Assembly (NCBI GenBank): GCA_021823525.1
Contig: JAKANY010000007.1
Coordinates: forward strand, 22,180-86,179
DNA length: 64,000 bases
Source of the DNA: Actinomycetes bacterium
GTDB lineage: Bacteria; Actinomycetota; Acidimicrobiia; Acidimicrobiales; RAAP-2
Direction of reading: 5' to 3'
In this document: positions 17,684 through 27,928 of the stretch, one piece after another
Position numbering within the stretch: the stretch's first letter is position 1
Layout: each line of letters begins with the position of its first letter
Translations under genes and position numbers: made by a program
The notes under the pieces: model-generated
The model's database searches: none
The model's input: the letters and a program-made list of their open reading frames with translations, nothing else
Told to the model about the DNA's origin: nothing

Positions 17684-19152
17684 GAGGTGAACAGCACCGT
17701 GGCGTGCTGGGCCAGGGCCGCGAGGGGCCCGGGCCAGACGCCGAAGACCAGCGTCAGGGCGACGCCCGCCCCGATGGCGATCGCCGTCGCGCGAGGCACC
17801 GGCACGCTCGTCGCCCCCTCGGGCGAGTCGGCGTACAGGACGATCGTCCATCGCAGGTAGAAGAAGGCGGCGATCGCCGCGCCGAGCAGCGCCACCAGCG
17901 CCAGGGGACCGCCCCCGCCGTCGACGGCGGCCGCCAGGACCGCGTACTTGGCGAAGAAGCCCGACGTCAGCGGGGCGCCCAGCTGGCTGAGCAGCAGCAC
18001 CCCGAGAGCGGCGCCGAGCCACGGCTGGCGACGCGCCAGCCCGCGATAGGAGTCGATGGTGTGGCGCTCGTCGCCCGGGCCGCCCACGATCGTCACGACC
18101 GCGAAGGTCGCGACCACGACGGGCGCGTAGGTCGCCAGGTAGAAGAGCGCCGCCGCCGAGCCCCGCGCGCTGGCCGCCCACACGCCCAGCAGGATGAAGC
18201 CGGCGTGGTTGATCGAGGAGTACGCGAGCATCCGCTTGGCGTTGCGCTGGACGATCGCCAGGGCCGCCCCGACCAGGGTGGTGAGTGCCACCAGGCCCCA
18301 CAGCAGCGGCCGCCAGGTGGTGAGCTGGCTGCCCAGGGCCGACACCAGCACGCGCACCAGCGCGGCGAAGGCGCCCACCTTGACGATGGCGGCCATGTAG
18401 CCGGTCACCGGGGTGGGCGCGCCCTCGTAGACGTCCGGCGACCACTGGTGGAACGGGACCGCGGCCACCTTGAAGGCGAACCCGACCAGCACCAGGGCGC
18501 CCCCCGCGTAGAGCAGGCCCGGGCGCAGCACGACGTTCGCGCCCAGGAAGTACGAGACGGTGGTGAGGTTGGTCGAGCCCGTCGCCCCGTAGATGAGGGC
18601 CGCGCCGTAGATGAACAGTGCCGACGCGAAGCCCCCGAGCAGGAAGTACTTCAGCGCCGCCTCCGAGGACGTGGCGCGGCGTCGATCGAAGGCCACCAGC
18701 ACGTAGAGGCCGATCGACAGGGTCTCGAGGCCGAGGAAGATCACGATGAAGTCGTTGGCCTGGGTCATGAGGACCGCGCCGGCGGCCGTGGCCAGTGCGA
18801 GGATGTGGTACTCGGCCCCGCGCACGCCCTCGCGGTGGAACCAGTCGTGCGCGACCAGCGTGGCCATCGCGAGCGACACGGCCACGACGGCCGAGGCCAC
18901 CACCGAGAAGCCGTCGAGCACGATGGCGTGCGCGATGGTCGTCGAGGGCCCGTGCGCGTCGAGGTCCGCCCACTGGAAGAACGCGCTGACGAAGGCGGCC
19001 ACGGCCGCGAGCAGCGTGATCCCGGTGGCGATCGACGTGCGCAGTGCGCCGCGCACCAGCGCCGTCACGCCCAGCAGCACCACCGCGCCACCGAACAGGA
19101 TCAGGACCGGCAGGATCGCCAGGTAGTGGATCGAGGGGATGCTCAGGGTCAC
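17680..19152 (-). CDS. nuoN: NADH-quinone oxidoreductase subunit N
   Basis: The 490-aa polytopic membrane protein is one of the three antiporter-like proton-pumping subunits of complex I. It has about 14 hydrophobic segments. Typical segments are FIVIFLGLETLSIGLYVLVA, KYFLLGGFASALFIYG, PFHQWSPDVYEGAPTPVTGY and KRMLAYSSINHAGF, carrying the conserved lysine and glutamate residues of the proton path. The GTG at 19152 overlaps nuoM by GTGA, and its stop overlaps the ATP-grasp gene. It is the last nuo gene. Confidence 0.96.
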   Translation of the reverse strand: MTLSIPSIHYLAILPVLILFGGAVVLLGVTALVRGALRTSIATGITLLAAVAAFVSAFFQWADLDAHGPSTTIAHAIVLDGFSVVASAVVAVSLAMATLVAHDWFHREGVRGAEYHILALATAAGAVLMTQANDFIVIFLGLETLSIGLYVLVAFDRRRATSSEAALKYFLLGGFASALFIYGAALIYGATGSTNLTTVSYFLGANVVLRPGLLYAGGALVLVGFAFKVAAVPFHQWSPDVYEGAPTPVTGYMAAIVKVGAFAALVRVLVSALGSQLTTWRPLLWGLVALTTLVGAALAIVQRNAKRMLAYSSINHAGFILLGVWAASARGSAAALFYLATYAPVVVATFAVVTIVGGPGDERHTIDSYRGLARRQPWLGAALGVLLLSQLGAPLTSGFFAKYAVLAAAVDGGGGPLALVALLGAAIAAFFYLRWTIVLYADSPEGATSVPVPRATAIAIGAGVALTLVFGVWPGPLAALAQHATVLFTS

Positions 19153-20645
19153 TTGGTCACCCCCGTCGCGGTCGAGGTGGCCACGATCTGGTGGGCCGCG
19201 GGCGTGATCCGGTCCAGCACGGGCTTGGGGAAGATCCCCAGCACCACCACCAGGACGACGATGGGCGCCAGCACCCAGCGCTCGGGATGGGTGGCGTCGG
19301 GCACCTGGTCGACGTCACGGGCCTGCCCGTGGAAGACCCGCTGGTAGGCCCACAGGAGGTAGACGGCCGCGAGCACCACGCCCAGCGTGGCCACCACGGC
19401 CCACCACGCGTGGGTGGTGAAGGCCCCGAGCAGCACCAGGAACTCGCTGATGAAGCCCGACAGGCCCGGCAGGCCGATCGAGGCAAGCATCACCACCGTG
19501 AACAGGCCCGCCAGGACCGGGGCGGGTCCCTGCATCCCGCGCAGGTCCGCGATGGTCGCCGTGCCGCGTCGCCGCTCGAGGAAGCCCACCAGGAGGAAGA
19601 GTCCGGCGGTGATCACCCCGTGGTTGAACATGAGGAGCACGGCACCGGTCGTGGCGATCGTCGAGCCGGTCATGATCCCCAGCGTCACGAAGCCCATCTG
19701 GGCCAGCGAGGAGTAGGCGATCAGGCGTTTGAGGTCCGGCGTGGCGGCCGCCAGGGCCGACCCGTAGAGGATGCCGATCACCGCCAGGGTCAGCACGTAG
19801 GGGCGCACCGTGGGCAGGGCGAGCGGCAGGAGCCCCACGGCGAAGCGCAGCAACCCGTAGGAGCCGAGCTTGGCCAGCAGCGCCGAGAGCTCCATCGAGC
19901 CCGCGGTGGGCGCCTCGGCGTAGGCCAGGGGCGACCAGGTGTGGAGCGGCCAGATCGGCGACTTGACGCCGAAGGCGATCGCGAAGGCCACGAACAGCCA
20001 GACGGCCGTCGCGTGGCTCATGGCCGTGGCCGCCAGCGCGCTGTCCGAGAAGGTCAGCGCCCCACCGACCTCGTGCTGGTGCAGGAACCCGAGGTACAGC
20101 AGCCCGGTGAACAGGAACGCCGATCCCGCGAAGGTGTACACGAAGAACTTCAGGGCCGCGCGCGCCCGCTCCGCCTTGCCCCAGTGGGCCACCAGGAAGT
20201 AGCTGGGCACCAGGGTCAGCTCGAAGAAGATGAAGAACTCGAGCAGGTCGCGCGCCACGAAGCTGCCCATCGTGAAGGTGGTCAGCAGCAGCATCCAGCT
20301 CACGAAGGACGCCTCGGCGCGCCGCTCGCGCGCCCCCAGCAGCGCCAGCAGCAGCACCAGCGCGGTCAGCACCACCAGCAGCAGGGAGATCCCGTCGACC
20401 CCGACGTCGTAGGCCAGCCCGAAGGGCGCCGCCAGGACCCAGCGCCCCACGAAGTCGAAGCTGTGGGCTCCGGCGAGGTGGTCGTTGTAGAGCACCGCGA
20501 CGATCAGGGACACCGCGAGCTCGACGGCCGCGGTCGTCACCGCGACGGCGAAGGGCGCGCCGGGGCGCCGACGGGCGAGCAGGGCCAGCGCGGCGCCCAG
20601 GACGGGCAGCCACACCAGCACGGTCAACCAGAGAGATGAGTGCAT
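19149..20645 (-). CDS. nuoM: NADH-quinone oxidoreductase subunit M
   Basis: The 498-aa antiporter-like membrane subunit has the hallmark segments EFFIFFELTLVPSYFLV, KFFVYTFAGSAFLFTG, PLHTWSPLAYAEAPTAGSM and KRLIAYSSLAQMGFVTLG. It pumps protons in the distal membrane arm of complex I. The ATG at 20645 lies 2 bp after the nuoL stop, and it overlaps nuoN at the end. Confidence 0.96.
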   Translation of the reverse strand: MHSSLWLTVLVWLPVLGAALALLARRRPGAPFAVAVTTAAVELAVSLIVAVLYNDHLAGAHSFDFVGRWVLAAPFGLAYDVGVDGISLLLVVLTALVLLLALLGARERRAEASFVSWMLLLTTFTMGSFVARDLLEFFIFFELTLVPSYFLVAHWGKAERARAALKFFVYTFAGSAFLFTGLLYLGFLHQHEVGGALTFSDSALAATAMSHATAVWLFVAFAIAFGVKSPIWPLHTWSPLAYAEAPTAGSMELSALLAKLGSYGLLRFAVGLLPLALPTVRPYVLTLAVIGILYGSALAAATPDLKRLIAYSSLAQMGFVTLGIMTGSTIATTGAVLLMFNHGVITAGLFLLVGFLERRRGTATIADLRGMQGPAPVLAGLFTVVMLASIGLPGLSGFISEFLVLLGAFTTHAWWAVVATLGVVLAAVYLLWAYQRVFHGQARDVDQVPDATHPERWVLAPIVVLVVVLGIFPKPVLDRITPAAHQIVATSTATGVTK

Positions 20646-20647
20646 AG

Positions 20648-22519
20648 CTATCCGACCCTCGCCACGAGATAGACGACCACGATGCTCACGCCCAGGACCA
20701 TGGCCAGTGCGTAGTGGCGTGCGAAGCCCGACTGGGCCTTGCGCAGCCCCTCGGCGCTGCGCCGCACGCCGCCGGCGACCGCGGCCACGGCGCCGTCGAT
20801 CACCCGGGGCTCGACGACGGTGTCGCCCAGCTGCGCGGCGCGCGTCAGCGGCCGCCCGATCGTCGCGTCGTAGGCGTCATCCCAGCGCCACACCCGCTCG
20901 AGGAAGCGGCGCTCGTAGACCGGCGAGCTCACGCGGTTGCGCCAGATCGAGAAGGCGGCGGCCAGCCCCAGCAGGGCCGCCACGACGTCGACGGCCGCCA
21001 GCGCGTACTGCGCCCCGGTCGACGCGTGCGCCGTCAGGGGCAGGTAGCCGAAAGTCGGGTCCAGGAACCCGGCCAGCGAGTTGTGGTGGATCCACGGCAG
21101 GTCGATGACGCCGCCCAGGGTCGTCAGCACCGCCAGGACCACGAGCGGCACGGTCATCACCCAGGGGGACTCGTGCGGGTCGTGACCGTGGGTGACCTCG
21201 CGAAAGCGCTCGGTGCCCCGGAAGGTGAGGACGAACAGGCGGCTCATGTAGTACGCGGTCAGGATCGCCGTCAGCACGCCGAGCAGCCACAGGGGCTTGG
21301 AGTAGGCGTAGACGTTGGTCAGGACGTCGCCCTTGGCCCAGAACCCCGCGAAGGGCGGGATGCCCGAGATGGCCAGCCACGCGATCAGGAAGGTCGGGAA
21401 CGTCAGGGGGAGGTAGCGCGCCAGACCGCCCATCTTGCGCATGTCCTGCTCGCCGTCCAGCGCGTGGATGACCGAGCCCGAGCCCAAGAAGAGCAGGGCC
21501 TTGAAGAAGGCGTGGCCGATCATCAGGAAGATCGCGGCCGAGTACGCCCCCGCACCCACGGCCAGCACCATGTAGCCGATCTGGGAGACCGTCGAGAACG
21601 CCAGCACCTTCTTGATGTCCCTCTGGGAGGTCGCGATGGTCGCCGCGACGAAGGAGGTCGCCGCGCCGATCACCGCGATCGTCGCGCGACCCGAGCTCGA
21701 CAGCGCCAGCACCGGGGCCATGCGCGCCAGCAGGTACACGCCGGCGGTGACCATGGTGGCCGCGTGGATCAGCGCCGACACCGGGGTCGGGCCCTCCATG
21801 GCGTCGGGCAGCCAGTTGAACAGCGGGATCTGCGCGCTCTTGCCCGTCGCGGCCAGGAGGAGCGCGAGCACCACCACGGTGGCGCTCACCGAGGTCATCG
21901 TGCCGGCGCGGTCGAAGATGCGCAGGTAGCTCAGGGTGTGGAGGCGGCTGAAGAGCAGGAACATCGCCACCAGCAGGCCCACGTCGCCCACCCGGTTGTA
22001 GATGAACGCCTTCTTGCCGGCGGTGGCCGCGCTGTCGCGGTCGAAGTAGTAGGCGACCAGCCAGTAGGAGCACACGCCCACGCCCTCCCAGCCCACGAAG
22101 GTCACGACCAGGTTGTTGGCCAGGACCAGGGTGAGCATCGAGAACACGAACAGGTTCAGGTACAAGAAGAACTTGCGGAAGTCGCGCTCCCCGTGCATGT
22201 AGCCGATCGAGTACAGGTGGATGAGCGCCGAGATTCCCGTGACGAACAGGGCCATCGTCACCGACAGCGGGTCGATCAGGAGGGCGGCCGACACGTGCAG
22301 CCCGCCGACGTCGAACCACGTGAACATGGTGACGGTGACCTCGCGCGCGCTGCGCGAGAGCAGGTCCACGTAGGTGGCGACGGCGAACGCGAAGCTGAGG
22401 GCCACCGCGCCGGTCCCCACCGCGCCGATGGCCCGCTCGGACAGGCCGCGGCCGAAGATCAGCACGACCAGGAAGCCGGCGAGCGGCAGCAGCAGGATCA
22501 GGGTGGACAGGTGCGCCAT
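20648..22519 (-). CDS. nuoL: NADH-quinone oxidoreductase subunit L
   Basis: The 623-aa subunit is the distal proton-pumping module, with the long C-terminal lateral helix. Recognisable segments are YMHGERDFRKFFLYLNLFVF, LVTFVGWEGVGVCSYWLV, PLFNWLPDAMEGPTPVSALI and KKVLAFSTVSQIGYMVLA. The last 60 residues form the final membrane anchor of the lateral helix. It starts at ATG 22519, one base after nuoK ends. Confidence 0.96.
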   Translation of the reverse strand: MAHLSTLILLLPLAGFLVVLIFGRGLSERAIGAVGTGAVALSFAFAVATYVDLLSRSAREVTVTMFTWFDVGGLHVSAALLIDPLSVTMALFVTGISALIHLYSIGYMHGERDFRKFFLYLNLFVFSMLTLVLANNLVVTFVGWEGVGVCSYWLVAYYFDRDSAATAGKKAFIYNRVGDVGLLVAMFLLFSRLHTLSYLRIFDRAGTMTSVSATVVVLALLLAATGKSAQIPLFNWLPDAMEGPTPVSALIHAATMVTAGVYLLARMAPVLALSSSGRATIAVIGAATSFVAATIATSQRDIKKVLAFSTVSQIGYMVLAVGAGAYSAAIFLMIGHAFFKALLFLGSGSVIHALDGEQDMRKMGGLARYLPLTFPTFLIAWLAISGIPPFAGFWAKGDVLTNVYAYSKPLWLLGVLTAILTAYYMSRLFVLTFRGTERFREVTHGHDPHESPWVMTVPLVVLAVLTTLGGVIDLPWIHHNSLAGFLDPTFGYLPLTAHASTGAQYALAAVDVVAALLGLAAAFSIWRNRVSSPVYERRFLERVWRWDDAYDATIGRPLTRAAQLGDTVVEPRVIDGAVAAVAGGVRRSAEGLRKAQSGFARHYALAMVLGVSIVVVYLVARVG

Positions 22520-22520
22520 C

Positions 22521-22826
22521 TCAGCCCTTCATCTCGGAGAGTTCGTCCACCGACGTCGAGGACCGGCGGCGGAACACCGTGACCACGATGCCCAACCCCA
22601 CCGTCACCTCGGCGGCGGCCACGACCATCACGAAGAAGACGGCCGCCTGGCCGCCGATGTCGCGCAGCGTCCGGGCGAACGTGACGAAGGTGAGGTTCAC
22701 GGCGTTGAGCAGGAGCTCGAGGCACATGAACATGATCAGCGCGCTGCGCCGCGTGAGCAGGCCGAAGGTGCCGATGCCGAAGAGCACCGCCGCCAGGACC
22801 AGGTACCAGGCCGCGGGGACGTTCAC
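22521..22826 (-). CDS. nuoK: NADH-quinone oxidoreductase subunit K
   Basis: This small 101-aa subunit with three transmembrane helices carries the conserved buried acidic residue in [17 protein letters not shown]. The segment [19 protein letters not shown] is standard for the family. The start is GTG at 22826, overlapping the nuoJ stop (22823) by GTGA. It lies between NuoJ and NuoL in the membrane arm. Confidence 0.95.
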   Translation of the reverse strand: MNVPAAWYLVLAAVLFGIGTFGLLTRRSALIMFMCLELLLNAVNLTFVTFARTLRDIGGQAAVFFVMVVAAAEVTVGLGIVVTVFRRRSSTSVDELSEMKG

Positions 22827-23392
22827 GCCTCCTCCTCTCGGTCCATGCGCCTCTCGCGCCGCGCCAGCAGGACGGCCCCCACGACCGCGATGATCAGCAG
22901 CGCGGCGGTGGCCTCGAAGGCGAACAGGTAGGTCGTGAACACGGCCGTCCCCACGGCGCGCACGTTGCCCGCCCCCACCGCGGCCGGGTGCCCGCTCGTG
23001 GAGACCGCGACGGCGCCCGTGACCCAGTGCGAGGAGGCCAGCAGCACGATCAGCCCGCCGACGGTGATCACGGCCCCGACGCCCGCCAGGGCGCGCTGGC
23101 CCACCAGGGGCTCGACGCGCACGGTCTCGAAGCGGTCGACCCCGAGGAACATGATCACGAACAAGAAGAGCACCACGATGGCGCCGGCGTAGACGATGAT
23201 CTGGACCACGGCGAGGAAGTCGGCCGCCTGGGCGACGAACGCGACGGCGACGCCGAACAGGGTGAGGATGAGGCTGAGGGCCGCGTGCACCGGGTTCTTG
23301 ACGGCCAGGACCCCGAGCGCGCCCACGACGATCATCACCGCGGCGGTGAGGAACGCCAGGATGTCGGGGATGGCGTACGCGGCGGCGATCAC
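22823..23392 (-). CDS. nuoJ: NADH-quinone oxidoreductase subunit J
   Basis: The 189-aa protein has five hydrophobic helices. The signature [20 protein letters not shown] is followed by [20 protein letters not shown], the conserved helix with a pi-bulge. The C-terminus is charged. The GTG at 23392 is used because it forms GTGA with the nuoI stop; the longer upstream frame is a shadow of nuoI. Confidence 0.94.
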   Translation of the reverse strand: MIAAAYAIPDILAFLTAAVMIVVGALGVLAVKNPVHAALSLILTLFGVAVAFVAQAADFLAVVQIIVYAGAIVVLFLFVIMFLGVDRFETVRVEPLVGQRALAGVGAVITVGGLIVLLASSHWVTGAVAVSTSGHPAAVGAGNVRAVGTAVFTTYLFAFEATAALLIIAVVGAVLLARRERRMDREEEA

Positions 23393-24129
23393 AGCTGGCC
23401 TCCCTTGATCGCGCGCCACGCGGCGATGCGCCCGCGCAGGCCGCGCCCGGCCTCGGGCAGGTCCTGGGGCATCACGTGCCGGAAGAACGCGGTGCGCAGG
23501 GGCTTGGACCCCGTCGCCGCGTCGTCGCGCTCGTCGGACTGGCCGCCCTCGGGGGCGCGCACGCCCACGCCCAGGTCGGCCGTCCACTGGACGACGCCCT
23601 CGTAGTCGGCGGCGCCCGCGGGTGAGGTCGCGCGCATCCAGCCTCCGGTCATCGCGGCCTCGCCCTCGCGCCAGTCCTCCCAGGGCAGCCGCTGGGGCAC
23701 GCCCTGGTCGTCGACGAGCAGCTCGGCCTTGGTGTAGATGGCGTCGGCCCGGTTGGAGAAGGAGAACTCGAAGAGCTTGGACTCGGTGATCGCCTGGGTG
23801 GGACAGGCCTCCACGCACATGTCGCAGTGGATGCAGCGCAGGTAGTTGATCTCGTAGACGTAGCCGTAGCGCTCACCGGGTGAGACCGGGTGATCGGGTG
23901 GGTTGTCCAGGCCCCGCACGTGGATGCAGTCCACCGGGCACACGCCAGCGCACAGCTCGCATCCGATGCACTTCTCGGAGCCGTCCTCGTAGCGGTTCAG
24001 GACGTGGCGCCCGTGCTGGCGGGGCTGCTTGGCCCGCTTGGCCTGGGGGTAGGCGGTGGTCACCCGGACGCGGCCCAGGTGCCGCAGGGTGATCTTGAAG
24101 CCGCCGAAGAAGTCGAGGGGTCCGGCCAT
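23389..24129 (-). CDS. nuoI: NADH-quinone oxidoreductase subunit I (two 4Fe-4S clusters)
   Basis: The 246-aa ferredoxin-like subunit carries clusters N6a and N6b on [15 protein letters not shown] (about 55-69) and [14 protein letters not shown] (about 98-111). These relay electrons to N2 in NuoB. The protein is longer than the roughly 180 aa of the E. coli subunit because of a C-terminal extension after the [14 protein letters not shown] segment. That extension has no recognisable motif. The ATG at 24129 shares one base with the nuoH stop (TGATG). Confidence 0.95.
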   Translation of the reverse strand: MAGPLDFFGGFKITLRHLGRVRVTTAYPQAKRAKQPRQHGRHVLNRYEDGSEKCIGCELCAGVCPVDCIHVRGLDNPPDHPVSPGERYGYVYEINYLRCIHCDMCVEACPTQAITESKLFEFSFSNRADAIYTKAELLVDDQGVPQRLPWEDWREGEAAMTGGWMRATSPAGAADYEGVVQWTADLGVGVRAPEGGQSDERDDAATGSKPLRTAFFRHVMPQDLPEAGRGLRGRIAAWRAIKGGQL

Positions 24130-25361
24130 CAGTCCTCCTCGTGATCGGTGAAGGCGCGGAGCACGCGGCCGGGCAGCGGCCGCTCACCGATCGCGGGCAG
24201 CAGCGAGTCGGCGCCCTCCTGGCGCTGGGCCCCGATGGCCACGGTGCGCGTGAGCAGCGTCCAGGCCAGGATGACCAGGGCGGCCATCAGGAAGCCCCAC
24301 GACGGGCGGATCAGGAAGCCCGCCACGATGAGCATCCACCCCAGGCTGAGGGGGATGAGCCGCTTCCAGCCCAGGTCCATGAGCTGGTCGTAGCGGAAGC
24401 GCGGCAGCGCGGCGCGGAACCAGATGTAGCCGAAGGCGAAGAGCGTCGTCTTGATCAGGAACCACAGGATCGGGAAGAGCCAGCGCAGGTGCGGGATGTT
24501 GGGCACCCAGCCCGCCGGACCACCGAGGAACAGCGTCACGATGATCGCCGACATCGTGATCGTGTTCATGAACTCGGCCAGGTAGAAGACGCCGAAGCGG
24601 AAGGACGAGTACTCGGTGTGGAAGCCGCCCACCAGCTCGGTCTCGGCCTCCACCACATCGAAGGGCGGGCGGTTCAGCTCGGCGGTGATGGCGATGAGGA
24701 AGATGACGAAGGGGACGATGCCCAGCCGGATCAGGTTCCAGTGCCAGATGCCGTGGGCCTGGGCGGCCACGATGTTCTGGGTCGACAGGGACCCGGTGGC
24801 CAGCACCACGGTGACGATCGTCATCCCCAGGGCCGCCTCGTAGCTGATCATCTGCGCGCTCGCGCGCACCGAGGACATCAGCGGGTACTTGGACCCCGAC
24901 GACCAGCCGGCCAGCACGACGCCGTAGACCGAGATCCCCGACATGGCGAGCATCAGCAGGACGCCCACGGGCGGATTGGCCATCTGGAGCACGACGGGGT
25001 GCCCGGCGATGTCGACGGTCCCCCCCACGGGCACGATGGCGAAGGTCACCAGTGCCGGGATCAGCGACAGGTACGGCGCCAGCTTGAAGACGAAGCGGTC
25101 GGCCTCTTGGGGGACCAGGTCCTCCTTGACGATGAGCTTGAGCCCGTCGGCGAGGGTCTGGAAGAGCCCGAAGGGACCCCAGCGCGTCGGGCCGATCCGG
25201 CTCTGCATGTCCGAGATCGCCTTGCGCTCGAACCAGATCATCACCGTGACCGCGCCCATCAGGGCGGCGAAGCCCACCACCATGCGCACCAGCACGATCA
25301 CCACGACGGCCAGCGTCACGCCGTGGGCGTAGATCGGATCCACCGCGGAGGCCAGCATCAT
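24129..25361 (-). CDS. nuoH: NADH-quinone oxidoreductase subunit H
   Basis: The 410-aa membrane subunit forms the quinone-access chamber. Conserved stretches are FERKAISDMQSRIGPTRWG, ADGLKLIVKEDLVP, AELNRPPFDVVEAETELVGG and FGYIWFRAALPRFRYDQLM. The C-terminus after the last helix is an extra 25-30 hydrophilic residues. The start is the first of two tandem ATG codons (25361), giving an ATGA overlap with nuoG. Confidence 0.96.
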   Translation of the reverse strand: MMLASAVDPIYAHGVTLAVVVIVLVRMVVGFAALMGAVTVMIWFERKAISDMQSRIGPTRWGPFGLFQTLADGLKLIVKEDLVPQEADRFVFKLAPYLSLIPALVTFAIVPVGGTVDIAGHPVVLQMANPPVGVLLMLAMSGISVYGVVLAGWSSGSKYPLMSSVRASAQMISYEAALGMTIVTVVLATGSLSTQNIVAAQAHGIWHWNLIRLGIVPFVIFLIAITAELNRPPFDVVEAETELVGGFHTEYSSFRFGVFYLAEFMNTITMSAIIVTLFLGGPAGWVPNIPHLRWLFPILWFLIKTTLFAFGYIWFRAALPRFRYDQLMDLGWKRLIPLSLGWMLIVAGFLIRPSWGFLMAALVILAWTLLTRTVAIGAQRQEGADSLLPAIGERPLPGRVLRAFTDHEED

Positions 25362-27928
25362 CGCGTCTCCAGTCGGACCTGGGCGACGGTCGCGCCCTCG
25401 TCGTACACGTCGGCGATCACCTCGTCACCCTCGATGGTCCCGGTCGCCCCGTCCAGGCTCACCACGTGACGCGGCAGGCCCTCGTCGAGCCGGACCGCCA
25501 GGGGGGTGGCCCGCGAGACGCCCCGCACCAGCACCTCGTCACCCTCCCCCACGCCGAGTCGGTCGGCGTCCATCGGGTTTAGGCCGAGCGTCAGGGGGGC
25601 CCGCAGGCCCGCCAGCGCGGGAGACGCCGCGAGCGCGGCCCCGTGGTCGTAGAGGCGCCGGCCCAGGAGGACCCGCCAGGCGTACGCGTCGACGGGCGGA
25701 GCCTCGCGGGCGGGAACCGCCACCTCGGCCAGCGACGGGACGATGTGGCCGCGCGCCTCGGGCGTGGCGGTGGCCGCGACGGTCGCGCCGGCGAATGACG
25801 CCAGGCCCACCTCGTCGGTCGAGCGCACCCCGGGGAAGGCGATCGGGTCCAGCACGTGGCGCATCGACACCTCGCCACTGGCCGCGAGGACGCCCTCGAG
25901 GCGGCCATCGCTCAGGACCGAGAGCGCCGGGTAGCCCGTCGAGCGCTCGATCGCCGCGGCCGCCGACTCCACCGTGTCGTAGTCGAGGGCCGATCCGAGC
26001 GCGACGGCGAGCTCGGCGGCGATGGTCACGTCCGACCACGCGGAACCCGGCGCGCCGACCTTGGCCACGACCGCGCTGACGCGGCCCTCCAGGTTCGTCA
26101 CGGTGCCGTTGCGCTCGTGCTGGACGAGCGCGGGGAGCACCACGTCGGCGTGGGCCAGCGTGGGCGAACCGTGGCCGGCCACCGCCACGACGGCGGCGGC
26201 GGCGAGCGCCTCGGCGGCACCCGCAGTGTCCAGAACGTTGCCCAGAACGTCGGCACCCAGCAGCAGCACCGCGCCCTGCGTCCCCTGGCGCATCGCGGCC
26301 AGCTGGGCCAACGTGTCGCGCCCGCCATCGTGCGCGTCGTGGACCCGCCCGGGCCGCCACGAGGGCGCGAGTCCCATGTCGAGGGCGCCGCGCACGTTGC
26401 CCCGGCGGAGCGCGACCAGGAACCGCGCCGCCGGATAGCGCGCGGCGAGGCGCAGCGCGGCCCGCTCGACGATGGCGGGACTCTCGAGGAGGTTGGCGCG
26501 CCCCAGCACGACCACGACGCCGTCACCGTCGCCCAGCAGCGCCCGGGCGTCAGCCAGGGCGGTCGTGTCGGCGCTCGACGGGCGGGCCCCATCGGTCAGG
26601 ATCCCCACCACCTCGGCGGCGTCTCCGGGCGCGACCGGCACGACCACGCGCGCCAGCGAGCGCAGGGCGCTGGGCCCGGTGGCCAGCTCGATCAGGCTGG
26701 AGCGACCCGCCGCGAGACCCGCGCGCAGGCGCAGGAACAGCACGGGGAGCTCCTCGCGCAGGTCACCGGCGAGGGTGACCACGACGCGAGCGCGCGCGGC
26801 GTCCTCGATAGTCGCCGGGGGCAGCGCCTGCACCAGCGTGGCGTCGAGCCCGTCGCCGAACTGGGCGTCGCGGTGCGGGCTGCCCAGCACGTCGCGCACC
26901 ACCTGGTACCAGGCGTAGGCCGCCTCGTTGGTCAGGGACGCCCCGCCGATCGCGCCCACTCCGTCGGGGCCGGGCGCCCGCAGGAGCGCGGCGGCTCGGG
27001 CCAGGGCGTCGCCCCAGCTGGTCGCCACGAGTTGCCCGTCGCGCCGCACCAGGGGAGCCGTCAGCCGGGTGCGCGGATCCAGCGGGTCCGTGGACTCGGG
27101 GTTCCCATCGACCGCGTCCAGGGTGAAGCGCCCCTTGTCGCAGAGCCAGCCGTGATTGACCGCATCGCTGTCGAGGCCCAGGACCCGCGTCAGGCGGTTC
27201 TCGCTCGACTGGACCGCGATGCGGCAGCCCACGGCGCACGCCGTGCAGGTACTCTCGACCTGCTCGAGGTCCCACGGGCGCGCGCGGAAGCGGTAGGGCG
27301 TGGCCGTCAGCGCGCCCACCGGGCAGATCTGCACCGTGTTGCCCGAGAAGACCGAGTCGAAGGGCTGGGTGGGGCTGGGCGCGACCTCGATGAGGTCGCC
27401 GCGGCCGGCGAAGTCGATCTGGGCGTCGCCGGCGACCTCGGCGGCGAAGCGCGTGCAGCGCGAGCACTGGATGCAGCGCTCCCGATCCAGCAGGACGAGG
27501 GGGCCGATCGCGACGGGCTTGATGTAGTGACGCTTCTCCTCGACGAAGCGCGTCTCGCCCGAGCCGTGCGCCAGCGTCTGGTCCTGGAGCGGGCACTCGC
27601 CACCCTTGTCGCACACTGGGCAGTCGAGGGGGTGGTTGGCCAGCAGGAACTCGAGGACCCCGTCCTGGGCCTTCTTGGCCTTGTCCGAGTCGGTGATCAC
27701 CGCCATGCCGTCGCTGACGCGCACGAAGCACGCGGGCTGGAGCGTCGCGCCCCGCGGGCTGTCGACCTCGACCAGGCACATGCGGCACACGCCGACGGGT
27801 TCCATGCGCGGGTGGTAGCAGAAGCGCGGGATGAAGACGCCCGCGTGCTCGGCCGCCTCGATGAGCAGCTCACCGGGCTGGGCGGCCACGGTGCGCCCGT
27901 TGAGGGTGATCGAGATGGGCTCAGGCAT
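25358..27928 (-). CDS. nuoG: NADH-quinone oxidoreductase subunit G
   Basis: The 856-aa iron-sulfur subunit of the NADH module starts with a [2Fe-2S] ferredoxin domain (CYHPRMEPVGVCRMCLVEV). A second cysteine-rich block (CPVCDKGGECPLQD), CIQCSRCTRFAAEVAG and an additional STCTACAVGCRI cluster site at about 215-225 follow. The rest is a molybdopterin-oxidoreductase-like fold that binds no molybdenum in the family. The ATG at 27928 overlaps the nuoF stop by 8 bp. Upstream frame extension is a shadow of nuoF. Confidence 0.94.
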   Translation of the reverse strand: MPEPISITLNGRTVAAQPGELLIEAAEHAGVFIPRFCYHPRMEPVGVCRMCLVEVDSPRGATLQPACFVRVSDGMAVITDSDKAKKAQDGVLEFLLANHPLDCPVCDKGGECPLQDQTLAHGSGETRFVEEKRHYIKPVAIGPLVLLDRERCIQCSRCTRFAAEVAGDAQIDFAGRGDLIEVAPSPTQPFDSVFSGNTVQICPVGALTATPYRFRARPWDLEQVESTCTACAVGCRIAVQSSENRLTRVLGLDSDAVNHGWLCDKGRFTLDAVDGNPESTDPLDPRTRLTAPLVRRDGQLVATSWGDALARAAALLRAPGPDGVGAIGGASLTNEAAYAWYQVVRDVLGSPHRDAQFGDGLDATLVQALPPATIEDAARARVVVTLAGDLREELPVLFLRLRAGLAAGRSSLIELATGPSALRSLARVVVPVAPGDAAEVVGILTDGARPSSADTTALADARALLGDGDGVVVVLGRANLLESPAIVERAALRLAARYPAARFLVALRRGNVRGALDMGLAPSWRPGRVHDAHDGGRDTLAQLAAMRQGTQGAVLLLGADVLGNVLDTAGAAEALAAAAVVAVAGHGSPTLAHADVVLPALVQHERNGTVTNLEGRVSAVVAKVGAPGSAWSDVTIAAELAVALGSALDYDTVESAAAAIERSTGYPALSVLSDGRLEGVLAASGEVSMRHVLDPIAFPGVRSTDEVGLASFAGATVAATATPEARGHIVPSLAEVAVPAREAPPVDAYAWRVLLGRRLYDHGAALAASPALAGLRAPLTLGLNPMDADRLGVGEGDEVLVRGVSRATPLAVRLDEGLPRHVVSLDGATGTIEGDEVIADVYDEGATVAQVRLETR